Below, piece after piece: positions 7,929 through 16,941 of a DNA stretch of 34,051 nt; the stretch's first letter is position 1; each line of letters opens with the position of its first letter. Both the position numbers and the translations under genes were made by a program. This DNA comes from QYOJ01 sp964642545. Its GTDB lineage: Bacteria; Bacteroidota; Bacteroidia; Bacteroidales; FEN-979. The stretch is from assembly GCA_964642545.1 (NCBI GenBank), contig CAZXQU010000030.1, positions 1 to 34,051 on the forward strand. Reading direction: 5' to 3'. Below the pieces are notes generated by a model that searched no databases, was not told the DNA's origin, and worked only from the letters and a program-made list of their open reading frames with translations.

Positions 7929-10106
7929 TTATTTCTGTGGTGTTTCACCAGATGGTTCTTCGTCAACTGGATTCTTGTCAGTAGGATTTTCAGTGATAAT
8001 AGGTTCTTTGGCTATCAATTCCTTTGGGTTGGATTTTTTCGGAGCACGTTTTGGCTTAGGCATAGTGGCTACAGGGTTGCTGACTGGCAGTAGCTTTTCA
8101 TCCTCTTTATCGAAAGGGCGTTTGCCAAATACATGCTCCAGGTCCTCCCTGAAGATCACCTCTTTCTCAAGCAAAAGTGCGGCAAGTTGTTCAAGTTGTG
8201 TTTTATGTTCGGTAATGAGTTTCTTGGCCCGTTCATAAGCCGATTCCACGATTTTCTTGATTTCCTGGTCGATCACCTCCGATGTCTTTTCTGAATAAGG
8301 TTTGTGGAATGAGTATTCCGATTGCCCGGAAGAGTCATAGTAGCTGATATTGCCAATTTCCTTGTTCAACCCGAAGTAAACCACCATCGAGTAAGCCTGC
8401 TTGGTCACTTTTTCCAGATCGTTGAGGGCGCCAGTAGAGACCTTCCCAAAGAAAACCTCTTCCGAAGCTCTTCCTCCAACGGCGGCTGTAATTTCATCGA
8501 ACATCTGTTCGAAAGTGGTAAGCTGACGCTCCTCCGGAAGATACCAGGCAGCTCCCAGGGCTTTTCCGCGCGGAACGATGGTTACCTTCACCAGCGGATG
8601 GGCATGTTCCAATAGCCAGCTGATGGCGGCATGACCTGATTCGTGGTAAGCGATCACCTTCTTTTCATGTGGAGAGATAATTTTGCTTCTTTTTTCCAGT
8701 CCCCCGATGATTCGGTCGATGGCATCCATGAAGTCCTGTTTCTGAATACTTTTCTTCTCTTTTCGTGCAGCAATCAGGGCCGATTCATTGCACACATTGG
8801 CAATATCGGCTCCGGAAAAGCCTGGAGTTTGTCTCGCCAGGAAATCGACATCCACCTCCACATCCAATTTCAATGGCTTCAGGTGAACCTTGAAAATTGC
8901 CTTCCGCTCCTCCAGGTCAGGAAGTTCAATATAGATCTGGCGATCGAAGCGACCTGCGCGCATGAGCGCACGGTCAAGGACATCTGCCCGGTTGGTTGCA
9001 GCAAGAATGATCACACCGGCATTTGTTGCAAAACCATCCATCTCGGTTAACAGTTGGTTCAATGTATTTTCGCGTTCATCGTTGGCACCGGTCATCTGGT
9101 TCCGGCCACGGGCCCGACCAACCGCATCAATCTCGTCGATAAAGATGATACAGGGGGCTTTTTCTTTGGCCTGACGGAATAGGTCACGCACACGGGAAGC
9201 GCCCACACCGACGAACATCTCGACAAAGTCAGATCCTGAGATGGAAAAGAAAGGGACTTTTGCTTCGCCGGCAACAGCTTTAGCCAGCAAGGTTTTTCCG
9301 GTCCCTGGAGGCCCTACGAGGAGAGCTCCTTTAGGGATCTTCCCGCCAAGTTGTGTGTACTTCCCGGGATTCTTGAGAAAGTCTACAATCTCCATCACCT
9401 CAACCTTGGCCTCCTCCAAACCGGCGACATCGTTGAACGTAACATTTACGCTCGTATCCTTATCAAACAACTGCGCTTTTGATTTTCCGATGTTGAAGAT
9501 CTGCCCGCCACCACCACCACCACCGCGACTCATAAAACGCATGATCAAAAACCAGGCGCCAATCAGGATTGCGATCGGAATGATATAACCCAGGATATCT
9601 CCGAACACATCTTTGCGGGTATCATTCGAAGGCGGATAAGGAAATTGCTTGGCGAAATCCTGAAGTTCATAAACGGGAACGCCATTGCGTGACATCCTGG
9701 ACAAGAGGGTGTCACGGGTGTCTTTGAGGAGGGTGTTGAAAATCTCTACTGATCCGATCTGGTAATAAAATTGCGGATTTTGGGCAGAACTGCCAAATCC
9801 CTTCTTGTTGAACTCTTCGTATGCAGTATCGGTCTCTAATTTTTCTTTCTTGATGAAAATCTCTGCTTTTTCGTTGTTGACAACAACAATCTTCTCAATG
9901 TCCTGTTTCCTCAGCATCTCCTCCAGCCGGGGCCAGGTGGTCTCCTTTACGGGGCTGGTATAATTGAAGTATTGAATGCCAATAAACACGACAGCGAGGA
10001 TCGCGTAGATCCAGTAAAAACTGAATTTTGGTTTCCCCTTTTTTCCGGGAGTCAGATTGGGAGGAAATACTCCCTTATTTTTAGTATCTTTTTCTTTGTC
10101 TGCCAT
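7929..10106 (-). CDS. ftsH: ATP-dependent zinc metalloprotease FtsH
   Basis: This 725-residue membrane-bound AAA+ protease degrades damaged membrane proteins and some regulators. Two membrane helices, at about residues 29-47 and 172-188, flank a periplasmic domain. A glycine run follows the second helix. Walker A is GPPGTGKT at 265-272, Walker B is CIIFIDEID, and the second region of homology is ATNRADVLDRALMRAGRFD. The zinc site HESGH is at 488-492. The C-terminal tail is Lys/Pro/Glu-rich and ends PSGETPQK, which is typically variable. It lies between rsfS and the LUD gene in the usual Bacteroidota order. Confidence 0.98.
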   Translation of the reverse strand: MADKEKDTKNKGVFPPNLTPGKKGKPKFSFYWIYAILAVVFIGIQYFNYTSPVKETTWPRLEEMLRKQDIEKIVVVNNEKAEIFIKKEKLETDTAYEEFNKKGFGSSAQNPQFYYQIGSVEIFNTLLKDTRDTLLSRMSRNGVPVYELQDFAKQFPYPPSNDTRKDVFGDILGYIIPIAILIGAWFLIMRFMSRGGGGGGGQIFNIGKSKAQLFDKDTSVNVTFNDVAGLEEAKVEVMEIVDFLKNPGKYTQLGGKIPKGALLVGPPGTGKTLLAKAVAGEAKVPFFSISGSDFVEMFVGVGASRVRDLFRQAKEKAPCIIFIDEIDAVGRARGRNQMTGANDERENTLNQLLTEMDGFATNAGVIILAATNRADVLDRALMRAGRFDRQIYIELPDLEERKAIFKVHLKPLKLDVEVDVDFLARQTPGFSGADIANVCNESALIAARKEKKSIQKQDFMDAIDRIIGGLEKRSKIISPHEKKVIAYHESGHAAISWLLEHAHPLVKVTIVPRGKALGAAWYLPEERQLTTFEQMFDEITAAVGGRASEEVFFGKVSTGALNDLEKVTKQAYSMVVYFGLNKEIGNISYYDSSGQSEYSFHKPYSEKTSEVIDQEIKKIVESAYERAKKLITEHKTQLEQLAALLLEKEVIFREDLEHVFGKRPFDKEDEKLLPVSNPVATMPKPKRAPKKSNPKELIAKEPIITENPTDKNPVDEEPSGETPQK

Positions 10107-10141
10107 TCTGTCTTGCTATCATACGTTGAAGAACCTCTTTG

Positions 10142-10522
10142 TCAGGGTGATTCAATCCGTTCAATCTTCGCGTCACCCCACAACTGTTCTAGGTTATAGA
10201 AGTTTCTGCGGGTATCCTGAAAGATATGAACAACCACACTAAAATAGTCGATCAAAATCCATTCCGCATTCTCAAAGCCCTCCTTGTGCCAGGGAGACTC
10301 AGCACACTTTTTCTTTACCTCCACGACCACGGCTTCAGCAATGGCTTCAATCTGTGTGCGTGAAGTACCGTGACAAATCACAAAAGCATCGCAAACCGCT
10401 GCATTCAGTTTGGAGAATCTCAATACAACCGGGTCTTTTGCTTTCTTGTCAAGCATCCCTTTCAGGATCGCCTGAACAATCGGTTCAGAATTGGGTTTGG
10501 GCTCCGTTTTCTTTCTGGGCAT
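10142..10522 (-). CDS. rsfS: Ribosomal silencing factor RsfS
   Basis: This 126-residue protein belongs to the RsfS/Iojap family, which binds ribosomal protein uL14 and blocks subunit joining when nutrients are scarce. The family core is easy to see: DPVVLRFSKLNAAVCDAFVICHGTSRTQIEAIAEAV, then AEWILIDYFSVVVHIFQDTRRNFYNLEQLWGDA. The N-terminus has a short basic extension (MPRKKTEPKPNSE). It is upstream of ftsH by 35 bases and appears to be the first gene of the rsfS-ftsH-LUD-cdsA-psd run. Confidence 0.97.
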   Translation of the reverse strand: MPRKKTEPKPNSEPIVQAILKGMLDKKAKDPVVLRFSKLNAAVCDAFVICHGTSRTQIEAIAEAVVVEVKKKCAESPWHKEGFENAEWILIDYFSVVVHIFQDTRRNFYNLEQLWGDAKIERIESP

Positions 10523-10541
10523 GAAGGGGTTTTAGAACCTA

Positions 10542-10549
10542 CAAAGGTA
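10542..10549 (-). promoter_or_regulatory. Candidate -7 element for rsfS and the downstream run
   Basis: On the minus strand TACCTTTG fits TAnnTTTG and is 19 bases before the rsfS start codon, in the 28-base gap after the LOG gene. The expected upstream TTTG would fall inside the LOG gene and is not evident. Confidence 0.5.
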
Positions 10550-10550
10550 G

Positions 10551-11261
10551 TTAAAAGTTTGGTTTGAGGGCATATTTCTGGTAGAACTCATTGATTGCTG
10601 CTACGGCTTCTTCTGCCGTATCCACCATGATAAACAGGTCGAGATCTTCCGGAGAGATATTATTGGACTTCAGGAGTACTTCTTTCATCCAATCCACAAA
10701 TCCTTGCCAGTAGTCTTTTACCATCAGGATTACAGGGAATGGTGCCAGTTTTTTTGTTTGAATCAGGGTGATGGCTTCAGTCATTTCATCAAGGGTTCCG
10801 AAACCTCCGGGCAAACAGATAAACCCCATGGAATATTTCATGAACATCGTTTTCCGAATGAAGAAATAATCAAATGTGATGAGTTTGTTACTGTCGATAA
10901 AGGGATTCGGCTTCTGTTCGAAAGGTAGGTCGATGTTCAACCCAACCGATTTCCCTCCGGCAAAATGTGCTCCTTTGTTCGCTGCCTCCATGATTCCATG
11001 ACCACCTCCGGTGATGATTCCATAACCGTTTTTGGTGAACAGGTAGGCTACTTCCTCGGTGAGTTTGTAATATTTGTGGTTATCCAGCGTCCGTGCAGAA
11101 CCGAAGATAGAGACACACGGACCTATTCGGGTCAGCTTTTCAAACCCTTCCACCATCTCCGACATCACCTTCAGGATCTCCCAGGTGTCGTAGCTTATCG
11201 TCTCGGACCAGGTCTTCTCTTCAAATTTGCTCTTCAGCATTTCGATATCATCAATGTTCAT
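10551..11261 (-). CDS. LOG-family protein (TIGR00730, Rossmann fold)
   Basis: This 236-residue protein belongs to the LOG/YgdH-like family, whose characterised members cleave nucleoside 5'-monophosphates to a base and ribose 5-phosphate. The two signature segments are GIITGGGHGIMEAANKG at about residues 81-97 and PGGFGTLDE at 151-159; the conserved RK pair is in FFIRKTMFMKYS. Plant members activate cytokinins, but the substrate in bacteria is usually another nucleotide such as AMP. It has a candidate promoter of its own and is followed 28 bases later by rsfS. Confidence 0.92.
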   Translation of the reverse strand: MNIDDIEMLKSKFEEKTWSETISYDTWEILKVMSEMVEGFEKLTRIGPCVSIFGSARTLDNHKYYKLTEEVAYLFTKNGYGIITGGGHGIMEAANKGAHFAGGKSVGLNIDLPFEQKPNPFIDSNKLITFDYFFIRKTMFMKYSMGFICLPGGFGTLDEMTEAITLIQTKKLAPFPVILMVKDYWQGFVDWMKEVLLKSNNISPEDLDLFIMVDTAEEAVAAINEFYQKYALKPNF

Positions 11262-11283
11262 GGCAGTGATTTTTTAGGAAAGA

Positions 11284-11291
11284 CAAAGATA
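11284..11291 (-). promoter_or_regulatory. Candidate -7 element for the LOG-family gene
   Basis: Minus-strand TATCTTTG fits TAnnTTTG and lies 22 bases before the start codon at 11261. No convincing TTTG is found at the upstream position. The rest of the 144-base spacer 11262-11405 shows nothing else. Confidence 0.5.
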
Positions 11292-11405
11292 ATAAAATGG
11301 TGAAGAGTGCATCTTATGTTAAGAAGATGGCAGTAAGACCTTCTGATAAATTTCTTTCAATCTGACAATATCCCGTTAGGTTGCGTTTTGATTCCAGATT
11401 TTCTT

Positions 11406-11828
11406 TTATGGCATCTTTTTTCGGAGTATTAATCCCAGAATTAATTCAACAGCACCCAAGATGAAATACATGATGTGCAGCCAATGAATTCCCATCCACA
11501 CTGTTTGTGCAAGGATCCAGCCAAGTAAAAATATTCCCAATCCAATTGCAATCTCACCAGATAACTTATTCCTGAGAAAGGATGCTATCCCTCCAATTAG
11601 ACTCCCTATTCCGTTGATCAACAAAAGGAATATTCCGGGGATAAGAAAATCAGAGAAGGGTGAATTGGCAAGCATTTCTAATGGCATTGTGAGTGATCTG
11701 CCACTTGGATCTATGATCATTGCCAAACCTGCAGGAACTGCTCCGATGCCAATAAATAGTTGTAAGATGCCCAGACAAATAGCCAGTCGTCTGATGTTAT
11801 TTTCAGTATTTCTCATATCATTAATCAT
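11406..11828 (-). CDS. Small four-helix membrane protein of unknown function
   Basis: This 140-residue protein consists largely of four hydrophobic segments: LAICLGILQLFIGIGAVPAGLAMII, FLIPGIFLLLINGIGSLIGGIASF, EIAIGLGIFLLGWILAQTVWM and HIMYFILGAVELILGLIL. A short charged N-terminus, MINDMRNTENNIRR, precedes the first; the second Met at residue 5 is an alternative start. The end is basic (RKKMP). No conserved family motif is recognised. It is divergent from the remnant gene at 11996 and separated from the LOG gene by 144 bases. Confidence 0.7.
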   Translation of the reverse strand: MINDMRNTENNIRRLAICLGILQLFIGIGAVPAGLAMIIDPSGRSLTMPLEMLANSPFSDFLIPGIFLLLINGIGSLIGGIASFLRNKLSGEIAIGLGIFLLGWILAQTVWMGIHWLHIMYFILGAVELILGLILRKKMP

Positions 11829-11882
11829 CTATGTATTTAAAACATTTCACAAGATGACTGAATCCCGTGCATTGGATAAAGT

Positions 11883-11890
11883 CAAAGTTA
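11883..11890 (-). promoter_or_regulatory. Candidate -7 element for the four-helix membrane protein gene
   Basis: Minus-strand TAACTTTG fits TAnnTTTG and is 54 bases before the start codon at 11828. No clear upstream TTTG element is seen. Confidence 0.4.
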
Positions 11891-11917
11891 CAACACTTTA
11901 TCATACATATGTTTACT

Positions 11918-11949
11918 TTTGTTATCTTGAATGTCATTCTGTATGTTTG
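11918..11949 (+). promoter_or_regulatory. Complete Bacteroidota-type promoter (TTTG / TATGTTTG)
   Basis: TTTG at 11918-11921 and TATGTTTG at 11942-11949 are 20 bases apart, matching the -33 and -7 elements of the Bacteroidota housekeeping promoter. It is the best promoter match in the window and points at the broken gene whose original start is at 11996. Confidence 0.68.
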
Positions 11950-11995
11950 TAGGTGATAGATGAACGTATGAAAAACTGATCCAAATCCTTTAACC

Positions 11996-12427
11996 ATGTC
12001 TTCAAAAACGAACAACGATCAATCGTTCGGGTAGAATGAGAAGAGACCTCTGCGGCTGTGGCCCGGTATTGTCACCATGCTACTGATATTACTATTGAGA
12101 TATGGTATCCCGGCAGTATTTCCGGAAGTTTTGATTCTGGGAATTTTTTTCGGATTTGCCAGTGGACTTTTTGTGATACTACGGTGGGCCTTCTTTAGCC
12201 GGGCCGCAATGATTGAGCGATGGGTGGCTATTCTCCTCCTTATTGAAGCACCGATAGTTGAATCACTCTTCCTCCACGATTCCATTGCCACCGGTAGGCA
12301 GGGAATGATGTTCGCTATCTTGTTTATTCCAGTAGTTAGTCTTGTCTTTATTGCCTGGGCTGGCGATGTGCTGCTTGTTCGCAACAGCGAAGAGATGGCG
12401 GCATTCCAGTTAAAGCCAGCAAATTAA
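11996..12427 (+). pseudogene. Decayed PQQ-propeller-type membrane protein, N-terminal membrane region kept
   Basis: From the ATG at 11996 the frame reads MSSKTNNDQSFG, meets TAG at 12032-12034, and continues NEKRPLRLWPGIVTML without another stop to 12427. A later ATG at 12077 would give 116 residues. The part RLWPGIV, then LLLRYGIPAVFPE, WAFFSRAAMIERW and LHDSIATGRQGMMF resembles the four-helix N-terminal membrane region of long proteins that continue into a PQQ-type beta-propeller. Here the helices pass directly into GDVLLVRNSEEMAAFQL, which looks like the last propeller strand, so the propeller seems to have been deleted. The family identification is from memory of conserved patterns. Alternatively a short membrane protein is made from 12077. 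Confidence 0.6.
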
Positions 12428-12465
12428 TAGATCAAAGCAGATGCTTACAACCACTGCATCCGGCA

Positions 12466-15288
12466 TCAGTTCTTTTCCAGATACCCCTTCAGGTGTAGTG
12501 CTGTATATCCCTTTCCGGCTGCAGCAATCTCTTCCGGCGTTCCTTCGGCAATGATCTCGCCACCTCGTTCTCCGCCCTCAAGGCCAAGGTCCACGATGTG
12601 ATCGGCTACTTTGATCACCTCCATGTTGTGTTCGATCACCAGCACCGTATTGCCTTTTGAAACCAACTTGTTAAGTACGCAGAGCAAGACCTTCACATCT
12701 TCGAAATGAAGCCCTGTTGTTGGCTCATCGAGGATATACAGGGTGTTCCCGGTATCGGTTTTAGAGAGCTCTGTGGCAAGCTTAACGCGTTGGGCCTCTC
12801 CACCGGAAAGGGTGGTGGATTGCTGCCCCAGCGTGATATAGCCCAATCCCACTTCCTGCAGAGTTTCAATCTTCTTCACAATCATCGGAATTGCATCAAA
12901 GAATTCCACTGCCTGGTTGATGGTCATGTTGAGCACGTCGTTGATCGATTTTCCCTTGAAACGGACCTCCAGGGTCTCGCGGTTGTATCGCCGGCCCTGA
13001 CAGGTTTCGCACAGGACATAGACATCCGGGAGGAAATTCATCTCAATCACTCGCAAACCAGCTCCTTTGCAGGTCTCGCAGCGGCCCCCTTTTACATTGA
13101 AAGAAAACCTCCCAGGTTTGTAGCCCCGGATCTTCGACTCAGGCAGATTGGTATATAGTTTCCTGATTTCGTCGAAAACTTTGGTATAGGTAGCCGGGTT
13201 CGATCGCGGTGTTCGTCCGATTGGTGATTGGTCGATCTCGATCACTTTATCAATATTCTTAATCCCTTCGATCGACTCGTAGGGCAATGGCTTCTGATCG
13301 GATCGGAAGAAATGCTGGCTCAGGATAGGGTAGAGGGTCTCGTTGATTAGTGATGATTTTCCGCTTCCCGAAAGCCCCGTCACACAGATGAGTTTTCCCA
13401 AAGGAAGGTGGATATTTACCTGTTTCAGGTTATGCCCCGATGCGCCTTTCAACGTTAGGAGTTTTCCGTTACCTTTTCTGCGGATCTCCGGGACCTGGAT
13501 CTTGATTTTGCCGCTGAGGTATTTTCCGGTGAGATGGTCGGTCTTCATGATCTCCTCCGGTGTCCCCTGGGCGACGACTCTGCCTCCATGGATACCCGCG
13601 TATGGACCGATATCCACAACGTAATCGGCGTTGAGAATTGTCTCTTGGTCGTGTTCCACCACAATCACCGAGTTGCCGGTATCGCGCAGACTTTGCAGCG
13701 CATGAATTAATTTGAGGTTGTCGTGCTGGTGCAGACCGATACTGGGCTCATCGAGGATATAGAGTACACCTACAAGCTGGGATCCGATTTGTGTGGCCAG
13801 CCTGATTCGCTGACTCTCACCACCAGAAAGACTTCTGGCTGTGCGGTTTAGTGTCAAATACCCAATGCCAACATCAAGCAGGAATTTGATTCGGTTCTGT
13901 ATCTCCCGGATGATCTCATAGGCGATGATCTTATTCCGGTCATCGAGCTTCTTATGGAGCGCTTCAAACCATGTAAAAAGGTTCACCAGGTCCATCTCCG
14001 AGAGTTCGGCAATATTTTTTTCACCGACTTTAAACCAGAGTGACTCCTTCTTCAACCGGGCCCCGTTGCATTCCGGACAAGGTTTTTTATTCATAAAGCT
14101 GCTTACCCATTTCCTGATGCCGGCAGGCGCTGCTTCGGCATGCTGGGAGTTGATGAAGCTGATGATCCCTTCAAAATTGAGGGAGTAGGTGGATGTCACA
14201 CCCAGGTAATCGTTCTTAACTTTAAATACCTCTTCCGACCCGTACAGGATGACGTTGACGGCATGTTCGGGAATTTCCGAGATGGGAGTGTTGATGGTGA
14301 AGCCGTATTTTTCCCCAATGGCCTCAACTTGCTTGAATATCCAGTTGTTCTTATACTCTCCGATGGGGACAATCCCCCCTTTCTTGATACTCTTCGTCTT
14401 GTCGGGTATGATTTTTTTTAAGTCGATCTCAGAAACAGTCCCGAGGCCGTTGCAATGTGGACAGGCCCCATAGGGTGAATTGAAGGAGAAGGTATTGGGT
14501 TCAGGTTCGTGATAGGAGATGCCGGTAGTAGGACACATCAGGAGCCTGCTGTAATGACGTGTTTCAGATGAACCAGCCAGGGCTGTCATCAACTGGTCAT
14601 TGCCATGTTTCATAGCCAATGTAACCGATTGGGCTAACCGCTTCTTCGACTCCTCCTTTATCAGGATCTGGTCAATGACGATCTCAATATCATGGATCTT
14701 GTACCGGTCGAGTTGCAGGCCATGAGTAATCTCCCGGATCTCACCGTCAATGCGAATCTTCAGAAAACCCTGCTTTCGGATTTGTTCGAAGAGCTCCCGG
14801 TAATGACCTTTTCTCCCTTTCACAACCGGAGCAAGAATCAAAAGCTCATCAAATGTATGGTTTCCGAGGATCAGCTCCACGATTTGTTGTTCCGTGTAAC
14901 GGATCATCTTCTCCCCGGTGTTATAGGAGTAAGCATCGCTGGCACGCGCAAAGAGAAGACGCAGAAAGTCGTAAATCTCTGTGATAGTCCCAACGGTAGA
15001 GCGTGGATTCCGGCTGGCAGCTTTCTGTTCGATGGAGATGACCGGACTCAGACCATTGATCTTGTCAACGTCAGGGCGTTCCAGGTTCCCGATGAATTGG
15101 CGGGCATACGCAGAGAATGTCTCCATGTAGCGCCTCTGCCCTTCAGCATAAATCGTGTCGAAGGCGAGCGAAGATTTACCACTGCCACTCAATCCGGTGA
15201 TCACCACCAGCTTGTTTCGGGGAATGGCGACGTCGATGTTTTTCAGGTTGTGAACCCTCGCTCCATAAATCTCAAGCTGCTCTTCCAC
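12466..15288 (-). CDS. uvrA: Excinuclease ABC subunit A
   Basis: This 940-residue damage-recognition ATPase of nucleotide excision repair loads UvrB at lesions. It has two ABC modules: the first Walker A is GLSGSGKSS at residue 32 and the second is GLSGSGKSSLINET near 640. The signatures are SLSGGESQRIRLATQIGS and TLSGGEAQRVKLATELS. Zinc-binding pairs are CPHCNGLG, CPECNGARL, and CETCKGAG with CETCQGRR. The start is GTG at 15286-15288; the preceding codon is TAG in both this frame and the end of the transglycosylase gene, so no earlier start is possible and the two genes abut exactly. Coupled translation is likely. Confidence 0.98.
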   Translation of the reverse strand: MEEQLEIYGARVHNLKNIDVAIPRNKLVVITGLSGSGKSSLAFDTIYAEGQRRYMETFSAYARQFIGNLERPDVDKINGLSPVISIEQKAASRNPRSTVGTITEIYDFLRLLFARASDAYSYNTGEKMIRYTEQQIVELILGNHTFDELLILAPVVKGRKGHYRELFEQIRKQGFLKIRIDGEIREITHGLQLDRYKIHDIEIVIDQILIKEESKKRLAQSVTLAMKHGNDQLMTALAGSSETRHYSRLLMCPTTGISYHEPEPNTFSFNSPYGACPHCNGLGTVSEIDLKKIIPDKTKSIKKGGIVPIGEYKNNWIFKQVEAIGEKYGFTINTPISEIPEHAVNVILYGSEEVFKVKNDYLGVTSTYSLNFEGIISFINSQHAEAAPAGIRKWVSSFMNKKPCPECNGARLKKESLWFKVGEKNIAELSEMDLVNLFTWFEALHKKLDDRNKIIAYEIIREIQNRIKFLLDVGIGYLTLNRTARSLSGGESQRIRLATQIGSQLVGVLYILDEPSIGLHQHDNLKLIHALQSLRDTGNSVIVVEHDQETILNADYVVDIGPYAGIHGGRVVAQGTPEEIMKTDHLTGKYLSGKIKIQVPEIRRKGNGKLLTLKGASGHNLKQVNIHLPLGKLICVTGLSGSGKSSLINETLYPILSQHFFRSDQKPLPYESIEGIKNIDKVIEIDQSPIGRTPRSNPATYTKVFDEIRKLYTNLPESKIRGYKPGRFSFNVKGGRCETCKGAGLRVIEMNFLPDVYVLCETCQGRRYNRETLEVRFKGKSINDVLNMTINQAVEFFDAIPMIVKKIETLQEVGLGYITLGQQSTTLSGGEAQRVKLATELSKTDTGNTLYILDEPTTGLHFEDVKVLLCVLNKLVSKGNTVLVIEHNMEVIKVADHIVDLGLEGGERGGEIIAEGTPEEIAAAGKGYTALHLKGYLEKN

Positions 15289-16290
15289 CTAGTGAATCTC
15301 ATTAATTTTCAGCGTGTCGTTGAAAAAGGTCTCTGACGCTTTCCGGTTGGCATAGGATGAAACTGAGAGGGCATCTTTTTCCGGCAGGGTCAGGATATAG
15401 GTTCGCCGTGACTTGTTTGGCAGCGAGTATCCGTGAATCCATGGGTTGAACTCCCTGATGATCCGGTAGGTGATCCCTCGTTTTTTTGCGAAAGTTGGGA
15501 GATTTTCGATGGTAGTGTCAACCACCAGATCGTAGGTTTTGATGGGAGGATAAAAATCAGTCTCCTTCAGGTAAAAACCATACTTCGTAGGATTTTCATA
15601 AATCTCCTTGGCTGCCAGTATCCGAAAAATGTAACGGGCTGTCTCCTCGTTCAGGTAAAGGTCGTAGTAACTTGTGACTTTTTGGCCTTTCAAGGCCCGT
15701 TCCAGTCCTCCCATCCCTCTGTTGTAGGAAGCGGCTGCCAGGGTCCAGTCGCCAAATGAATCGTGTGCCTCCAGCAGGTATTTGCAGGCAGCTTCAGTCG
15801 CTTTAATGAGGTTGTACCGTTCATCGATCTCGGAGTTGACCTCCAGGCCATATTTCCGGCCGGTCGACGTAAGGAACTGCCACATACCTTCAGCGCCGGC
15901 TGGCGAGGTGACATCACCCAGGTTACTCTCGGCAATGGCCAGAAACTTGAAATCATCAGGGACTTTGTGCTTTTTCAGGATCGGTTCAATGACAGGAAAA
16001 TAGCGGTGAGCCCTCTTGAACATCTGCTGGGTAGTGGAGTGCATAAACGTGAACGCCAGGATCTCCCGGTCAAAACTCTCGCGAACCAACAGGTCGTTCA
16101 GAGGTACCTTCTCCCCGGCAAAATCTACTTTCTCAGGAAGCTCCGGAGTAAAGATCATGTAGTTGCGACGGAACGCTCCCCGGTAATCCCGCTCCGCATC
16201 TTGCTTATCAGAAATGCCAAAAATGAATACTCCTGTCATCCCTACAATCACTATCGCCACAACCAGATAAACTAACTTCTTTCTCGCCAT
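15289..16290 (-). CDS. Lytic transglycosylase (SLT domain)
   Basis: This 333-residue enzyme cleaves peptidoglycan between MurNAc and GlcNAc with formation of a 1,6-anhydro end. An N-terminal signal anchor (LVYLVVAIVIVGMTGVFIFG) places it in the periplasm. The SLT domain spans about residues 100-230: FKFLAIAESNLGD with the catalytic Glu, then SPAGAEGMWQFLTSTGRKYGL, then DWTLAAASYNRGMGGL. The C-terminal portion ends with a basic stretch but I see no LysM repeat. The layout resembles MltD without its LysM domains. Its stop TAG directly precedes the GTG of uvrA. The leader carries the octamer array at 16291-16328. Confidence 0.93.
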   Translation of the reverse strand: MARKKLVYLVVAIVIVGMTGVFIFGISDKQDAERDYRGAFRRNYMIFTPELPEKVDFAGEKVPLNDLLVRESFDREILAFTFMHSTTQQMFKRAHRYFPVIEPILKKHKVPDDFKFLAIAESNLGDVTSPAGAEGMWQFLTSTGRKYGLEVNSEIDERYNLIKATEAACKYLLEAHDSFGDWTLAAASYNRGMGGLERALKGQKVTSYYDLYLNEETARYIFRILAAKEIYENPTKYGFYLKETDFYPPIKTYDLVVDTTIENLPTFAKKRGITYRIIREFNPWIHGYSLPNKSRRTYILTLPEKDALSVSSYANRKASETFFNDTLKINEIH

Positions 16291-16328
16291 TTTGCTATTT
16301 TGCTATTTCGCTATTTCACTTTTTCGCT
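16291..16328 (-). repeat. Octamer array (GAAATAGC-type) in the leader of the transglycosylase gene
   Basis: On the minus strand, variants of GCGAAATA, GCAAAATA and GTGAAATA follow one another with an 8-base period up to the ATG at 16290. Together with the REP-like palindrome at 16337-16364 the array fills most of the spacer between rfbC and this gene. Confidence 0.8.
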
Positions 16329-16336
16329 TCTCAAAA

Positions 16337-16364
16337 GTACGGACGAGGCATGCCCCATCCCTAC
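16337..16364. repeat. REP-like palindrome, degenerate copy
   Basis: The 28-base segment has a centre GGCATGCC and pairs around it with three mismatches (positions 16346/16355, 16344/16357 and 16340/16361). It shares outer GTA...TAC ends and the GGACGAGGCATGCC half with the copy at 21701-21728, which has one mismatch. Confidence 0.75.
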
Positions 16365-16376
16365 AATCACGAGATC

Positions 16377-16919
16377 TCAAAAATTACTCCTGAAGTCCGT
16401 AAACAAGGGCGCAACCTCATCCTTCGGGGAGATCACAGGATCGCTGATACCCCAGTCGACGTTAAGGTCGGGATCATTCCACCGGATAGCTCCTTCCGAC
16501 TCTTTGTTGTAACCGTTGGTACACTTGTAGAAGAAAATCGTATCATCTTCAAGCGTCAGGAAGCCGTGTGCAAACCCTGCCGGAACCCAATACATCCATT
16601 TGTTCTGTCCAGATAGAACGATGGAAGACCACTTTCCGTATGTAGGCGATGCCTTTCTGATATCAACAGCTACATCCAGCACCGATCCGCGCATCACACG
16701 AACAAGTTTTCCCTGGGCAAAAGGAGGATTCTGGAAATGTAGTCCTCGCAACACCCCCCTCTTCGACTTTGACTCATTATCCTGCACGAAGGTCACATCG
16801 ATTTCGTGAGCCAGAAACTTCTCCTGGTTGTAAGATTCAAAGAAGTAACCACGCTCATCCTCAAACACATCCGGTTTGATGATCAGCAGACCGGCTAAAG
16901 GGGTTTTAATAATTTCCAT
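16377..16919 (-). CDS. rfbC: dTDP-4-dehydrorhamnose 3,5-epimerase
   Basis: This 180-residue cupin-type enzyme epimerises C3 and C5 of dTDP-4-keto-6-deoxyglucose in dTDP-L-rhamnose synthesis. Family segments are in order: DVFEDERGYFFESYN, FVQDNESKSKRGVLRGLHFQ with the catalytic His, GSVLDVAVDIRKASPTYGKW, YWVPAGFAHGFLTLEDDT and EGAIRWNDPDLNVDW. The open frame reaches back into lpdA to 17078, but the homology starts at the Met encoded at 16919, which is immediately preceded by octamer repeats. The other rhamnose genes rfbA, rfbB and rfbD are not in the window. It lies 22 bases downstream of lpdA on the same strand. Confidence 0.95.
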   Translation of the reverse strand: MEIIKTPLAGLLIIKPDVFEDERGYFFESYNQEKFLAHEIDVTFVQDNESKSKRGVLRGLHFQNPPFAQGKLVRVMRGSVLDVAVDIRKASPTYGKWSSIVLSGQNKWMYWVPAGFAHGFLTLEDDTIFFYKCTNGYNKESEGAIRWNDPDLNVDWGISDPVISPKDEVAPLFTDFRSNF

Positions 16920-16941
16920 ATTTCGCCATTTCGCTATTTCA
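16920..16941 (-). repeat. Octamer array filling the lpdA-rfbC spacer
   Basis: The whole 22-base spacer reads on the minus strand as TGAAATAG, CGAAATGG, CGAAAT. The lpdA stop TAG sits immediately before the first unit and the rfbC ATG immediately after the last, so the array is the entire intergenic sequence. Confidence 0.83.

Noticed and set aside
14692..15336. Plus-strand open frame of 214 codons across uvrA
   Set aside because: It is antisense to well-conserved uvrA coding sequence and has no recognisable protein features.
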